A stretch of DNA of 5,073 nucleotides from Planctomycetota bacterium. GTDB taxonomy: Bacteria > Planctomycetota > Planctomycetia > Planctomycetales > Planctomycetaceae. A program made the translations under genes and the position numbers. Positions 1 to 5,073 of this stretch are shown one piece after another; within the stretch, counting starts at the first letter, position 1; the number at the start of each line of letters is the position of its first letter. Under the pieces are notes generated by a model, which saw only the letters and a list, made by a program, of their open reading frames with translations, was not told the DNA's origin and made no database searches. Location: positions 1 to 5,073 of the forward strand of contig JAJRTM010000365.1 of assembly GCA_024278285.1 (NCBI GenBank). The letters are read 5' to 3'.

Positions 1-681
1 ATGCACCGCGGATGTGTTCCGTTTGTTACTCCCGATACCTTCAACAATATTTATTGGCCCACGGTAAAACCGATCATCGAAGAGTTATGGAAAGAAGGCA
101 AGCAGACTTTATTTTATGCCGAGGGTGACTGGAACTATCACCTGCAGTCATTCAAGCAACTGCCGGACCGTAGCATTGTGTACCATGTTGATCAGGCAGA
201 TATTTTTGAAGTTCACCGCGAATTGGGAGACAAATTTTGTTTAAGCGGCGGGATCCCCAACGTGATGCTGGGGTATCGACCTGCAGATGAAGTACGGGCG
301 CATTGCAAAAAAGTGATTGATGGTGTCGCAGGAGATGGCGGCTACATTATGGATGCCTCTGCCATTGTCCAGAACGATGCAAAAAGTGAAAACATCAAAG
401 CGATGACCGAGTTCACTCTTGATTACGGCGTTTACTCAGCCGGTTCTACTTCATCAGTCATCCAGCCTCCTTCGCGAGGGGCTGCAAAAAACAACTCCTC
501 TGGAGATTCTTTACTGCCACCCTGCAAGACGAAAACAGCGCCGGGGGTTTGCGTTTCGTGGAACGAAGAACGATCTCGCCTGCCCAAAATTGAAGGAGAC
601 GAAAAGATCGTGCAAAATATCTGGGAAGATATTGATGGGTTAGCCAATATGTATGTCTGGCAACTGCTGCTTTCATTCTGA
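1..681 (+). CDS. URO-D-superfamily methyltransferase-like protein, 5'-truncated
   Basis: The visible 226 residues are the C-terminal part of a uroporphyrinogen decarboxylase (URO-D) superfamily protein. Family members are usually about 340-420 aa, so I infer that the ATG at base 1 is an internal Met and that the gene enters from the left. Typical blocks are PDTFNNIYWP (11-20), LFYAEGDW (37-44), the FCLSGGIPN strand-loop (79-87), GGYIMDASAI (113-122) and ENIKAM (130-135), ending in a conserved-looking tail with WEDIDGLANM and WQLLLSF. True heme URO-D is unlikely given the tail and context; the neighbour suggests a methyltransferase role, as in MtaA/MtbA relatives. However, the His-X-Cys...Cys zinc ligands of MtaA/MtbA are not there: the HxC position reads Y39-A-E41 and the later Cys position is Ala/Ser (119-121). 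Residues about 146-180 form a Ser/Pro/Gly/Lys-rich linker. The gene ends 16 nt before the homocysteine methyltransferase, so they are probably co-transcribed. Substrate unknown. Confidence 0.85.
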   Translation: MHRGCVPFVTPDTFNNIYWPTVKPIIEELWKEGKQTLFYAEGDWNYHLQSFKQLPDRSIVYHVDQADIFEVHRELGDKFCLSGGIPNVMLGYRPADEVRAHCKKVIDGVAGDGGYIMDASAIVQNDAKSENIKAMTEFTLDYGVYSAGSTSSVIQPPSRGAAKNNSSGDSLLPPCKTKTAPGVCVSWNEERSRLPKIEGDEKIVQNIWEDIDGLANMYVWQLLLSF

Positions 682-697
682 TCAAAAAGAAATAATC

Positions 698-1564
698 ATG
701 ACAATCATAGACGAACTATTAGCCAACGGTCCCGTGATTACAGATGGTGCCTGGGGAACCCAACTGCAACTGCGAGGATTACCGATTGGGCACTCACCCG
801 ATGGCTGGAATCTTGAAGCGGCTGATAAAGTGGAAGAAGTTCCGCGTGCGTATGTTGATGCAGGAAGTGATGTCGTATTAACAAACACGTTCCGCGCCAA
901 TCGGCTCGCGTTGGAATCAGAAGGGCTTGCAGAGAAGGTGAGCGATATCAACCGTATCGGTGCAGAAATCTCGCTACGGGCAGCCGATGGAAAAGCAAAA
1001 GTCTTTGCATCGATTGGTCCGAGTGGAAAAATATTAATGATGGGAGAAACATCAGAAGAACAACTTCGAGAAGTTTTTGAAGAACAGGCAAACATATTGG
1101 CACAAGCAGGTGTAGACGCAATTGTGATCGAAACGATGACCGATCTTGCGGAAGCGAAAATTGCGTTGGCAGCCGCCAAACAAACGGGGTTACCTGTTGT
1201 CTGCTGTATGGTTTTCGATAGTGGCAAAGAATTAGACCGCACGATGATGGGAAACAACATCGAACAAGTCGCCAAAGAATTAACCGATGCCGGGGCAGAT
1301 GCCATTGGCGCCAACTGTGGTCAGGGGATAATCACCTACATCGAAATCTGCAAACAATTTGCCGCGGTCAGCGATTTACCGCTCTGGATAAAACCGAATG
1401 CCGGCATTCCAAAGGTAGACGATGATTGTGTGATCTACGATTCCACCCCTGAAGAATTTGCAGCATCCGCTCGAGCATTGGTTGAAGCAGGTGCCAGCTT
1501 TGTAGGCGGCTGCTGTGGCACCGAACCAGAAACTATCGCTGCAATGAAAAGGCAATTGTCGTGA
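698..1564 (+). CDS. Homocysteine S-methyltransferase family protein (single Hcy-binding domain)
   Basis: A 288-aa single-domain protein of the homocysteine-binding methyltransferase family (MetH N-terminal domain, MmuM, BHMT). Members move a methyl group from a donor to homocysteine or a related thiol, giving methionine, in the cytoplasm. Visible motifs are DGAWGTQL (16-23), the LTNTFRAN strand (61-68), IVIETMTDL (142-150), GANCGQG (204-210) and GGCCGTEP (270-277). C207, C272 and C273 are the three zinc-binding cysteines expected for thiol activation, so the enzyme should be active. There is no B12, folate or reactivation domain, so it is not a full MetH. I chose the ATG at 698 because family similarity begins with IIDELL-GPVITDGAWGT; the in-frame ATG at 653 lies inside the upstream gene and adds 15 unrelated residues. 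The Shine-Dalgarno is weak (A/G-rich AAAAAGAAA), which fits coupling to the URO-D-like gene just upstream. The pair suggests corrinoid- or methylated-compound-linked methyl transfer; the true donor is not visible. Confidence 0.9.
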   Translation: MTIIDELLANGPVITDGAWGTQLQLRGLPIGHSPDGWNLEAADKVEEVPRAYVDAGSDVVLTNTFRANRLALESEGLAEKVSDINRIGAEISLRAADGKAKVFASIGPSGKILMMGETSEEQLREVFEEQANILAQAGVDAIVIETMTDLAEAKIALAAAKQTGLPVVCCMVFDSGKELDRTMMGNNIEQVAKELTDAGADAIGANCGQGIITYIEICKQFAAVSDLPLWIKPNAGIPKVDDDCVIYDSTPEEFAASARALVEAGASFVGGCCGTEPETIAAMKRQLS

Positions 1565-1592
1565 GTAGAGCTTACTGATTAAACATCGGGCA

Positions 1593-1616
1593 AGCCGGGG
1601 CATCACTACCCCGGCT
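1593..1616 (+). terminator. Hairpin terminator after the methyltransferase pair
   Basis: A perfect 8-bp stem, AGCCGGGG (1593-1600) and CCCCGGCT (1609-1616), closes an 8-nt loop 29 nt after the stop codon of the homocysteine methyltransferase. The stem is very GC-rich. No T-run follows on either strand, so this is not a classic intrinsic terminator; it may still stop transcription or protect the 3' end of the mRNA. Its place between convergent genes supports a transcript-end role. Confidence 0.6.
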
Positions 1617-1899
1617 CACTTGATAAAGATCCTGCCGCTTGTGCGCCGAATACTCTTTCTATCTGACATCGCAGCTCTGGCCTGTTAAAATGTTGGCATT
1701 GACGCCCCATACGGGTTATTCCGTTTCTGTTCCTTCTTTTTTGTGACCATCTCTCGGGGTGGCTTAATTGTTACGTTTTTTCAGAAAAACAGGCCGGTTG
1801 ACCTTCTTCTGTTCGGTTAGCATAAAAGAGATTCGTAATGATTTCCATCAGCCCAAAGTCGTTCAGGCAGTCCGTTCAAGATTGTCTGTGCTGCCTCGT
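1617..1899. other. Gene-free spacer between convergent genes
   Basis: No convincing coding sequence is seen here. The stretch is rich in short T-runs on the + strand. It holds a small A/T hairpin, GTTTTT-TCAG-AAAAAC (1775-1790), which could weakly help end transcription of the minus-strand hydrolase gene. Part of it (about 1817-1930, minus strand) is open in a frame other than that of the hydrolase, but without recognisable similarity. Confidence 0.5.
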
Positions 1900-2754
1900 T
1901 CATGAAGGCTTCATCGCGAAAATAGTCGGGTCGTGATCGAACAACAGCCACCAGTTATTCTGATGGATTTCTGCGAGCAACTTTGTTTTTTCTCTTCTGG
2001 TTTGTAGCAGGTTGGTATCGTACGACATGCACCAGGCGAATGGTTGATGCGATTTGGTTGCACAAATATCTCCTGCAAAAACGGCTCCTTCGTTTTCGTG
2101 TTCGATATAAATGACCTGATGCCCTTCGGTATGTCCGCCTGTTTTTCTGACACGAATGCCGGGCAGAATTTGCTCTTCGGCTTTCACCAAGCGAAGTTGT
2201 CCTGTTTGGGCGAGTAATTCAAAATCGTTTTTGTAATACGCGCCTTTTAGTTCTGGAAGATCAGCCATTGCAGTTTCCCACTCCTGCTGCTGCACCACAT
2301 ATTCTGCATTGGGGAAAGTAGGAACCAGTTGTTGATTTTCATCAAACCGCGTGCTACCGCCTGCGTGATCGAAATGCAAATGAGAGAGGATGACCAGATC
2401 GATCTGGTCCGGTTGAATATTGAGTTTAGCCAAATTTGTGACCAATGGATCGGTCTGGGTAATATCGTGATGTTTACGAAATCTTTGCGTTAGTTTCGAA
2501 CCGTAGCCGGTATCGATCAGAATTCGCTTGTGGTCAGTTTCAACAAGCATGCAGTTGGTCTCTTGCAGGATTCGATGATTTTCATCAGGAAGGAATTGTC
2601 TTTCCCACAGTAACCGGGGCACGACACCGAAAAGTGTTCCGCCATCAATGCGATATTGCCCGCCGGAAACGGTTTGGATATAAAAAGGGCCGATCGTGAG
2701 ATGATCTCCCTGGCAGCGGGTTGTTGAATTATCTTGAGGAGCATTGGACGGCAC
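1900..2754 (-). CDS. MBL-fold metallo-hydrolase, lactonase (YtnP/AiiA)-like
   Basis: A 284-aa metallo-beta-lactamase-fold hydrolase. All dinuclear metal ligands are visible: HLHFDH (H125, H127, D129, H130), H208 in GGHTEGH, D229 in FAGD, and H274 in FDHDP. The N-terminal GGQYRIDGGTLFGVVP block (31-46) is typical of the N-acyl-homoserine-lactonase/YtnP-like branch, so hydrolysis of a lactone or similar ester is likely, but the substrate cannot be read from sequence. No signal peptide or membrane segment is seen, so it is probably cytoplasmic. The start is GTG: a GGAG Shine-Dalgarno sits 7 nt upstream and no better start is in frame. Only ten residues follow the last metal ligand, somewhat short for relatives, which often carry another strand; the core is nevertheless complete. 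The gene is divergent from the glucose dehydrogenase and convergent with the methyltransferase pair. A sugar-lactone role would suit the neighbour, which makes gluconolactone, but that is speculation. Confidence 0.88.
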   Translation of the reverse strand: MPSNAPQDNSTTRCQGDHLTIGPFYIQTVSGGQYRIDGGTLFGVVPRLLWERQFLPDENHRILQETNCMLVETDHKRILIDTGYGSKLTQRFRKHHDITQTDPLVTNLAKLNIQPDQIDLVILSHLHFDHAGGSTRFDENQQLVPTFPNAEYVVQQQEWETAMADLPELKGAYYKNDFELLAQTGQLRLVKAEEQILPGIRVRKTGGHTEGHQVIYIEHENEGAVFAGDICATKSHQPFAWCMSYDTNLLQTRREKTKLLAEIHQNNWWLLFDHDPTIFAMKPS

Positions 2755-2761
2755 GCGAATT

Positions 2762-2765
2762 CTCC
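2762..2765 (-). promoter_or_regulatory. Shine-Dalgarno for the MBL hydrolase
   Basis: On the minus strand GGAG lies 7 nt before the GTG at 2754-2752. It decides the use of a GTG start. A nearby out-of-frame ATG (2742-2740) opens a different reading frame that has no family similarity. Confidence 0.65.
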
Positions 2766-2766
2766 G

Positions 2767-2897
2767 GTATGCTGTAAGGTTTGGATTTCCATTCCTATTG
2801 TAGTTAGATAGGCTATACTGTGCCTACCACAATGGTCCTTTCAGACGGCATCGTTTCTTTCGAATTCAAATTCGCCTTATTGGTATGCACAGCATAC
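2767..2897. promoter_or_regulatory. Divergent regulatory region with four related GTATGC-type motifs
   Basis: The region between the divergent hydrolase and dehydrogenase genes carries four similar short sequences: GTATGCTGTA (+, 2767-2776), GTAGGCACAG (-, 2827-2818), GTATGCACAG (+, 2883-2892) and GTATGCTGTG (-, 2897-2888). The 12-mers at 2818-2829 and 2881-2892 are inverted copies matching at 11 of 12 positions, 51 nt apart. The last two motif copies overlap to form a perfect palindrome. Such repeated inverted sites between divergent genes are typical of regulator binding sites. The regulator is not in this window, and no clear -35/-10 pair was found. Confidence 0.4.
2883..2897. promoter_or_regulatory. 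Palindromic operator candidate upstream of glucose dehydrogenase
   Basis: GTATGC-ACA-GCATAC is a perfect 6-bp inverted repeat with a 3-nt centre. It ends 37 nt before the dehydrogenase ATG, close enough to overlap its promoter or early leader. Dyad symmetry of this size suits a dimeric helix-turn-helix repressor; as RNA, a 3-nt loop hairpin is also possible. Function is inferred only. Confidence 0.4.
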
Positions 2898-2934
2898 ACT
2901 ACATCCTGAAAATCTATCTGGAAAAGAATACCTT

Positions 2935-4035
2935 ATGAAAGCAGTGGCTGTTCACCCTGGGACTCCCAATAGTTTGCATCTTCGTGAAATCGAAAAACCG
3001 AAGCTCGATTCGATTCCCAATGGCCGAGGCGTGCTGGTGAAAGTGCTTCAGGTTGGTGTGGATGCGACAGATCAGGAAATCAACGAAGCTTTATACGGTA
3101 ACGCTCCCGTGGGAGATGATTTTCTGGTGATCGGGCATGAAGTATTCGGCAGAGTTGAAGAAGTGGGCAGCGCTGTCACGCATGTCAAGCCGGGCGATTT
3201 TGTCGCTTGCACGGTACGGCGTCCGGGGGGATCGATTTACGATCGTATTGGTCGCTCAGATATCACCAGCGAAGAAGTCTATTTCGAAAGAGGCATCAAC
3301 CTGCTGCACGGTTATATGACCGAATACTTTGTCGATGATGCGGAATTCATCGTGAAGTATCCGGAATCGATGGCTGGCATTGGTGTGCTTTCTGAACCGG
3401 CCAGTGTGTGCGCCAAAGCGATTGAGCAAGCTTATATTGCACAACAACGCTTGCAGGTTTGGGAACCGAAAAGAGCCTGGGTGATGGGCGCAGGGCAAAT
3501 CGGATTACTGGCGACAATGATTTTGAAGCTGAAGAATCTGGATGTCTGCACGATCGCGCGATCTGCTGCGACTGACAATATGAAAGCGGAAATTGCAGAA
3601 CAGTTTGGCGCCAGTTACATCAGCACACAAAATCAATCGTTACAGGATATCGCCAAGGAACATGGTCGCCCCGATTTAATTATCGAAGCAACCGGCAACA
3701 GTCGCATTGCCTTTGAGTGCATGAACATTCTAAATTTGAACGGCGCGTTGGTATTGACCAGCGTCACAGGCGGAAGTCGGCGGACGGAAATTGAATCGGA
3801 TAAGATCAATCTCGAATGGGTTTTGGGCAATAAACTACTGCTCGGTTCGGTTAACGGAAACTTCCGCCACTTTCAGGATGGCATCGCAGCGATGGCGCTG
3901 GGGGCCGCGATGTATCCCGGCGTGATCGAACGATTGCTGACGCATCCCATTGACGGGATGGACAAATATGATCAGTTGATACCGCTACTTTCCGATTCTT
4001 CCGTGCTGAAGGTCTTTGTTAATATCGCAACGTAG
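2935..4035 (+). CDS. gdh: Glucose 1-dehydrogenase, Haloferax-like zinc MDR family
   Basis: A 366-aa medium-chain dehydrogenase/reductase of the archaeal-type glucose dehydrogenase branch, which oxidises glucose (sometimes other aldoses) to the lactone with NAD(P)+. Family marks are GVDATDQEI (41-49), GHEVFGRV (67-74), TVRRPGG (93-99), YFERGI--LHGYMTE (116-130), SEP with E154 (153-155), the Rossmann motif GAGQIG (185-190), EATG (251-254) and LLGSVNG (302-308). Two oddities are visible. The usual catalytic-zinc Cys is Asp43, as in Haloferax mediterranei glucose dehydrogenase, with H68, E69 and E154 kept. The lobe that normally holds four structural-zinc cysteines (about 93-117) has none. After the second Rossmann strand there is ARS (208-210) and no acidic residue, which suggests NADP+ preference. 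The ATG at 2935 has a weak GGAAAAG Shine-Dalgarno 8 nt upstream and aligns with the family start. Divergent from the MBL hydrolase. A different polyol or sugar substrate remains possible. Confidence 0.85.
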   Translation: MKAVAVHPGTPNSLHLREIEKPKLDSIPNGRGVLVKVLQVGVDATDQEINEALYGNAPVGDDFLVIGHEVFGRVEEVGSAVTHVKPGDFVACTVRRPGGSIYDRIGRSDITSEEVYFERGINLLHGYMTEYFVDDAEFIVKYPESMAGIGVLSEPASVCAKAIEQAYIAQQRLQVWEPKRAWVMGAGQIGLLATMILKLKNLDVCTIARSAATDNMKAEIAEQFGASYISTQNQSLQDIAKEHGRPDLIIEATGNSRIAFECMNILNLNGALVLTSVTGGSRRTEIESDKINLEWVLGNKLLLGSVNGNFRHFQDGIAAMALGAAMYPGVIERLLTHPIDGMDKYDQLIPLLSDSSVLKVFVNIAT

Positions 4036-4055
4036 CAACATCGATGCTCATGTTG
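4036..4055 (+). other. Small hairpin just after the dehydrogenase stop
   Basis: CAACAT (4036-4041) and ATGTTG (4050-4055) form a 6-bp stem around an 8-nt loop immediately after the stop codon. It is A/T-rich and weak, with TATTA after it, so it may assist transcript ending or be chance. Confidence 0.25.
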
Positions 4056-4073
4056 TATTACTAACGATAAAAG

Positions 4074-4092
4074 TTTGCGAACGGCTCGCAAA
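4074..4092 (+). terminator. Candidate terminator between glucose dehydrogenase and glgC
   Basis: TTTGCGA (4074-4080) and TCGCAAA (4086-4092) form a perfect 7-bp stem with a 5-nt loop, 39 nt after the dehydrogenase stop. It is preceded by ATAAAA and followed by TTATAG, so an imperfect T-tract exists only when read on the minus strand. Its position suggests that it ends the dehydrogenase transcript and separates it from glgC. Confidence 0.45.
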
Positions 4093-4105
4093 TTATAGAA
4101 AAACA

Positions 4106-4146
4106 CCAGTTTGGTTACGGCTATCAGAATGAACCAGCCGTGCTGG
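4106..4146 (+). other. Imperfect hairpin upstream of glgC
   Basis: CCAG (4106-4109) pairs with CTGG (4143-4146), and ACGGCT (4117-4122) with AGCCGT (4136-4141), giving an interrupted stem around a 13-nt loop. GGTT (4113-4116) could instead pair with AACC (4132-4135), so two folds compete. It lies 150 nt before glgC, upstream of the candidate promoter, so it may be a second terminator element. Confidence 0.25.
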
Positions 4147-4209
4147 GAACTTTAAGGCTTTCTTTATGCCTCTTCAAACGTGCTGACAACGATTATCATT
4201 GCTGCCTGG

Positions 4210-4239
4210 TTGCTCAAAGTGCTGTTTACTTCTTACAAT
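4210..4239 (+). promoter_or_regulatory. Candidate sigma70-type promoter for glgC
   Basis: TTGCTC (4210-4215) and TACAAT (4234-4239) are separated by 18 nt. The -10 box matches TATAAT at 5 of 6 positions; the -35 box matches only TTG. Transcription would start near 4246, giving a leader of about 50 nt. Planctomycete promoters are poorly defined, so this rests on the general bacterial consensus. Confidence 0.35.
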
Positions 4240-4283
4240 GTCATGGTATTGGCAAGCATGGAAAATGCGGGGCTTTACATCAC

Positions 4284-4290
4284 GAAGGAG
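4284..4290 (+). promoter_or_regulatory. Shine-Dalgarno for glgC
   Basis: GAAGGAG lies 8 nt before the ATG at 4299, a strong match at good spacing. It fixes the glgC start and rejects the out-of-frame ATG codons at 4238, 4243, 4258 and 4265. Confidence 0.7.
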
Positions 4291-4298
4291 CATCAGGG

Positions 4299-5073
4299 AT
4301 GCAAAATAACGTTGCTTTAATATTAGCGGGAGGCAAAGGAAGCCGGCTGGAACCGTTAACTCGGGATCGAGCCAAGCCGGCTGTCCCGTTCGGGGGAAGT
4401 TACCGGATTCTTGACTTCGCCCTTTCAAACTGCATCAACAGTGGCTTGCGGCGGATTCTGGTATTAACACAGTACAAAGCCGCCAGTCTCGATCGGCATA
4501 TTCATCAGGCCTGGCGATTTTTATGCAGAGAGTTGAACGAATATGTCGATGTGCTTCCGCCTCAGCAACGCATCGATGAGCAATGGTATCAGGGAACTGC
4601 AGATGCGGTTTATCAGAACATTTATACCATCGAAAAAACGAATGCGGACAACATCCTTATTCTTTCGGGCGATCACATTTACAAAATGGATTACGATGTT
4701 CTGCTCAAAGAGCATGTTGAATCGAACGCCGCGGTGACGATTGGCTGCCTGCCGGTCAGCATCGAAGAAGGAAAAGAATTTGGCGTGATGGGCATCGATG
4801 GCGACCAGCGGGTAATCGATTTTCAGGAAAAGCCCGAGCAACCAAAATCGATCCCCGGCGATCCTAATCGCTGTCTGGCATCGATGGGGATTTACGCATT
4901 TAAATCAGATTTTCTGTTCGAGGAACTTTGTCGAGATGCCACCATGCGGGAAAGTTCCCACGATTTCGGCAAAGATATCATTCCGCGAATTATAGACAAA
5001 CATTTGGTGCGAGCGTTTCCCTTCAAAGATAAAAACAGCGGCGAACGTTCTTACTGGCGCGATGTCGGTACTC
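4299..5073 (+). CDS. glgC: Glucose-1-phosphate adenylyltransferase (ADP-glucose pyrophosphorylase), 3'-truncated
   Basis: The first 258 residues of GlgC, which joins glucose 1-phosphate and ATP into ADP-glucose, the committed step of bacterial glycogen synthesis. The full protein is usually about 420-430 aa, so the C-terminal left-handed beta-helix domain lies beyond the right edge. The nucleotidyltransferase domain is clear: LAGGKGSRLEPLT (9-21), RAKPAVPFGG (24-33), LDFALSN (38-44), WYQGTADAV (96-104), SGDHIYKMDY (123-132) with the metal/catalytic D125, FQEKP (175-179) with the glucose-1-phosphate Glu-Lys pair, ASMGIY (194-199), SHDFGKDIIP (220-229) and YWRDVGT (252-258). K26, in the position of the E. 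coli activator-site Lys39, is present, so allosteric activation by a sugar phosphate is possible. The ATG at 4299 starts right before the first beta-strand and has a strong Shine-Dalgarno. No defects are seen in the visible part. It follows the glucose dehydrogenase on the same strand, after 263 nt with hairpins and its own candidate promoter. Confidence 0.95.
   Translation, partial: MQNNVALILAGGKGSRLEPLTRDRAKPAVPFGGSYRILDFALSNCINSGLRRILVLTQYKAASLDRHIHQAWRFLCRELNEYVDVLPPQQRIDEQWYQGTADAVYQNIYTIEKTNADNILILSGDHIYKMDYDVLLKEHVESNAAVTIGCLPVSIEEGKEFGVMGIDGDQRVIDFQEKPEQPKSIPGDPNRCLASMGIYAFKSDFLFEELCRDATMRESSHDFGKDIIPRIIDKHLVRAFPFKDKNSGERSYWRDVGT

Noticed and set aside
653..697. Upstream in-frame ATG that would lengthen the homocysteine methyltransferase by 15 residues
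   Set aside because: It overlaps the end of the upstream gene, has no Shine-Dalgarno, and the added residues do not resemble the family N-terminus.
682..1314. Long minus-strand ORF opposite the homocysteine methyltransferase
   Set aside because: It is a Ser/Ala-rich antisense shadow of a well-supported gene, with no domain signature.
1817..1930. Minus-strand open stretch (about 37-45 codons) overlapping the hydrolase 3' end, with a protein-like composition
   Set aside because: No recognisable family, no Shine-Dalgarno, and it partly shadows the hydrolase gene; more likely chance or at most decayed sequence.
4185..4203. Fur-box-like sequence around GATTATCATT
   Set aside because: It matches the E. 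coli Fur consensus at only 13 of 19 positions, and neither neighbouring gene is an iron gene; probably chance.
4238..4309. Short Trp-rich ORF (starts MSWYWQAW) ending inside the glgC start, like a leader peptide
   Set aside because: It has no Shine-Dalgarno, begins within the candidate -10 box, and no attenuator-like structure follows.
4180..4320. 47-codon GTG-start ORF with a hydrophobic segment (TTIIIAAWLLKVLF) overlapping glgC
   Set aside because: It has no Shine-Dalgarno and no recognisable relatives, and it overlaps the well-supported glgC start; could be revisited only if conserved.

Overview
The window reads as ordinary chromosomal metabolic DNA from a bacterium, most likely a planctomycete. 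That assignment is an inference from recognised protein style: a URO-D-like protein with a DTFNN-YWP block and a WQ-LLSF end, next to a stand-alone homocysteine methyltransferase and a Haloferax-like glucose dehydrogenase. There is no marker gene. I see no rRNA, tRNA, CRISPR array, transposase or phage gene.

Left part (1-1616, + strand): the 3' end of a URO-D-superfamily methyltransferase-like gene that enters from the left. It is followed after 16 nt by a homocysteine S-methyltransferase-domain gene (298-codon-class single-domain enzyme, here 288 aa) with a complete Cys zinc triad. The pair looks like the end of an operon for one-carbon (methyl) transfer, closed by a strong GC-rich hairpin at 1593-1616. 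No corrinoid protein is visible; if one exists it lies left of the window.

Middle (1617-2934): a gene-free stretch, then a minus-strand MBL-fold metallo-hydrolase (lactonase/YtnP-like) that starts with GTG behind a clear Shine-Dalgarno. It is transcribed divergently from the next gene. The 180-nt divergent region holds four related copies of a GTATGC-type motif in inverted arrangement, the best regulatory signal in the window.

Right part (2935-5073, + strand): a zinc alcohol dehydrogenase-type glucose 1-dehydrogenase whose Cys zinc ligand is replaced by Asp and whose structural-zinc cysteines are absent, as in the Haloferax mediterranei enzyme. After about 260 nt containing hairpins and a candidate promoter comes glgC (ADP-glucose pyrophosphorylase), which runs off the right edge. 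Together these suggest sugar oxidation and glycogen storage genes as neighbours, probably in separate transcription units.

I do not find convincing evidence of a new biological system. The most worthwhile leads are the zinc-site changes in the URO-D-like protein and the glucose dehydrogenase, the repeated motif in the divergent promoter region, and an odd palindrome-rich linker near the end of the URO-D-like gene.
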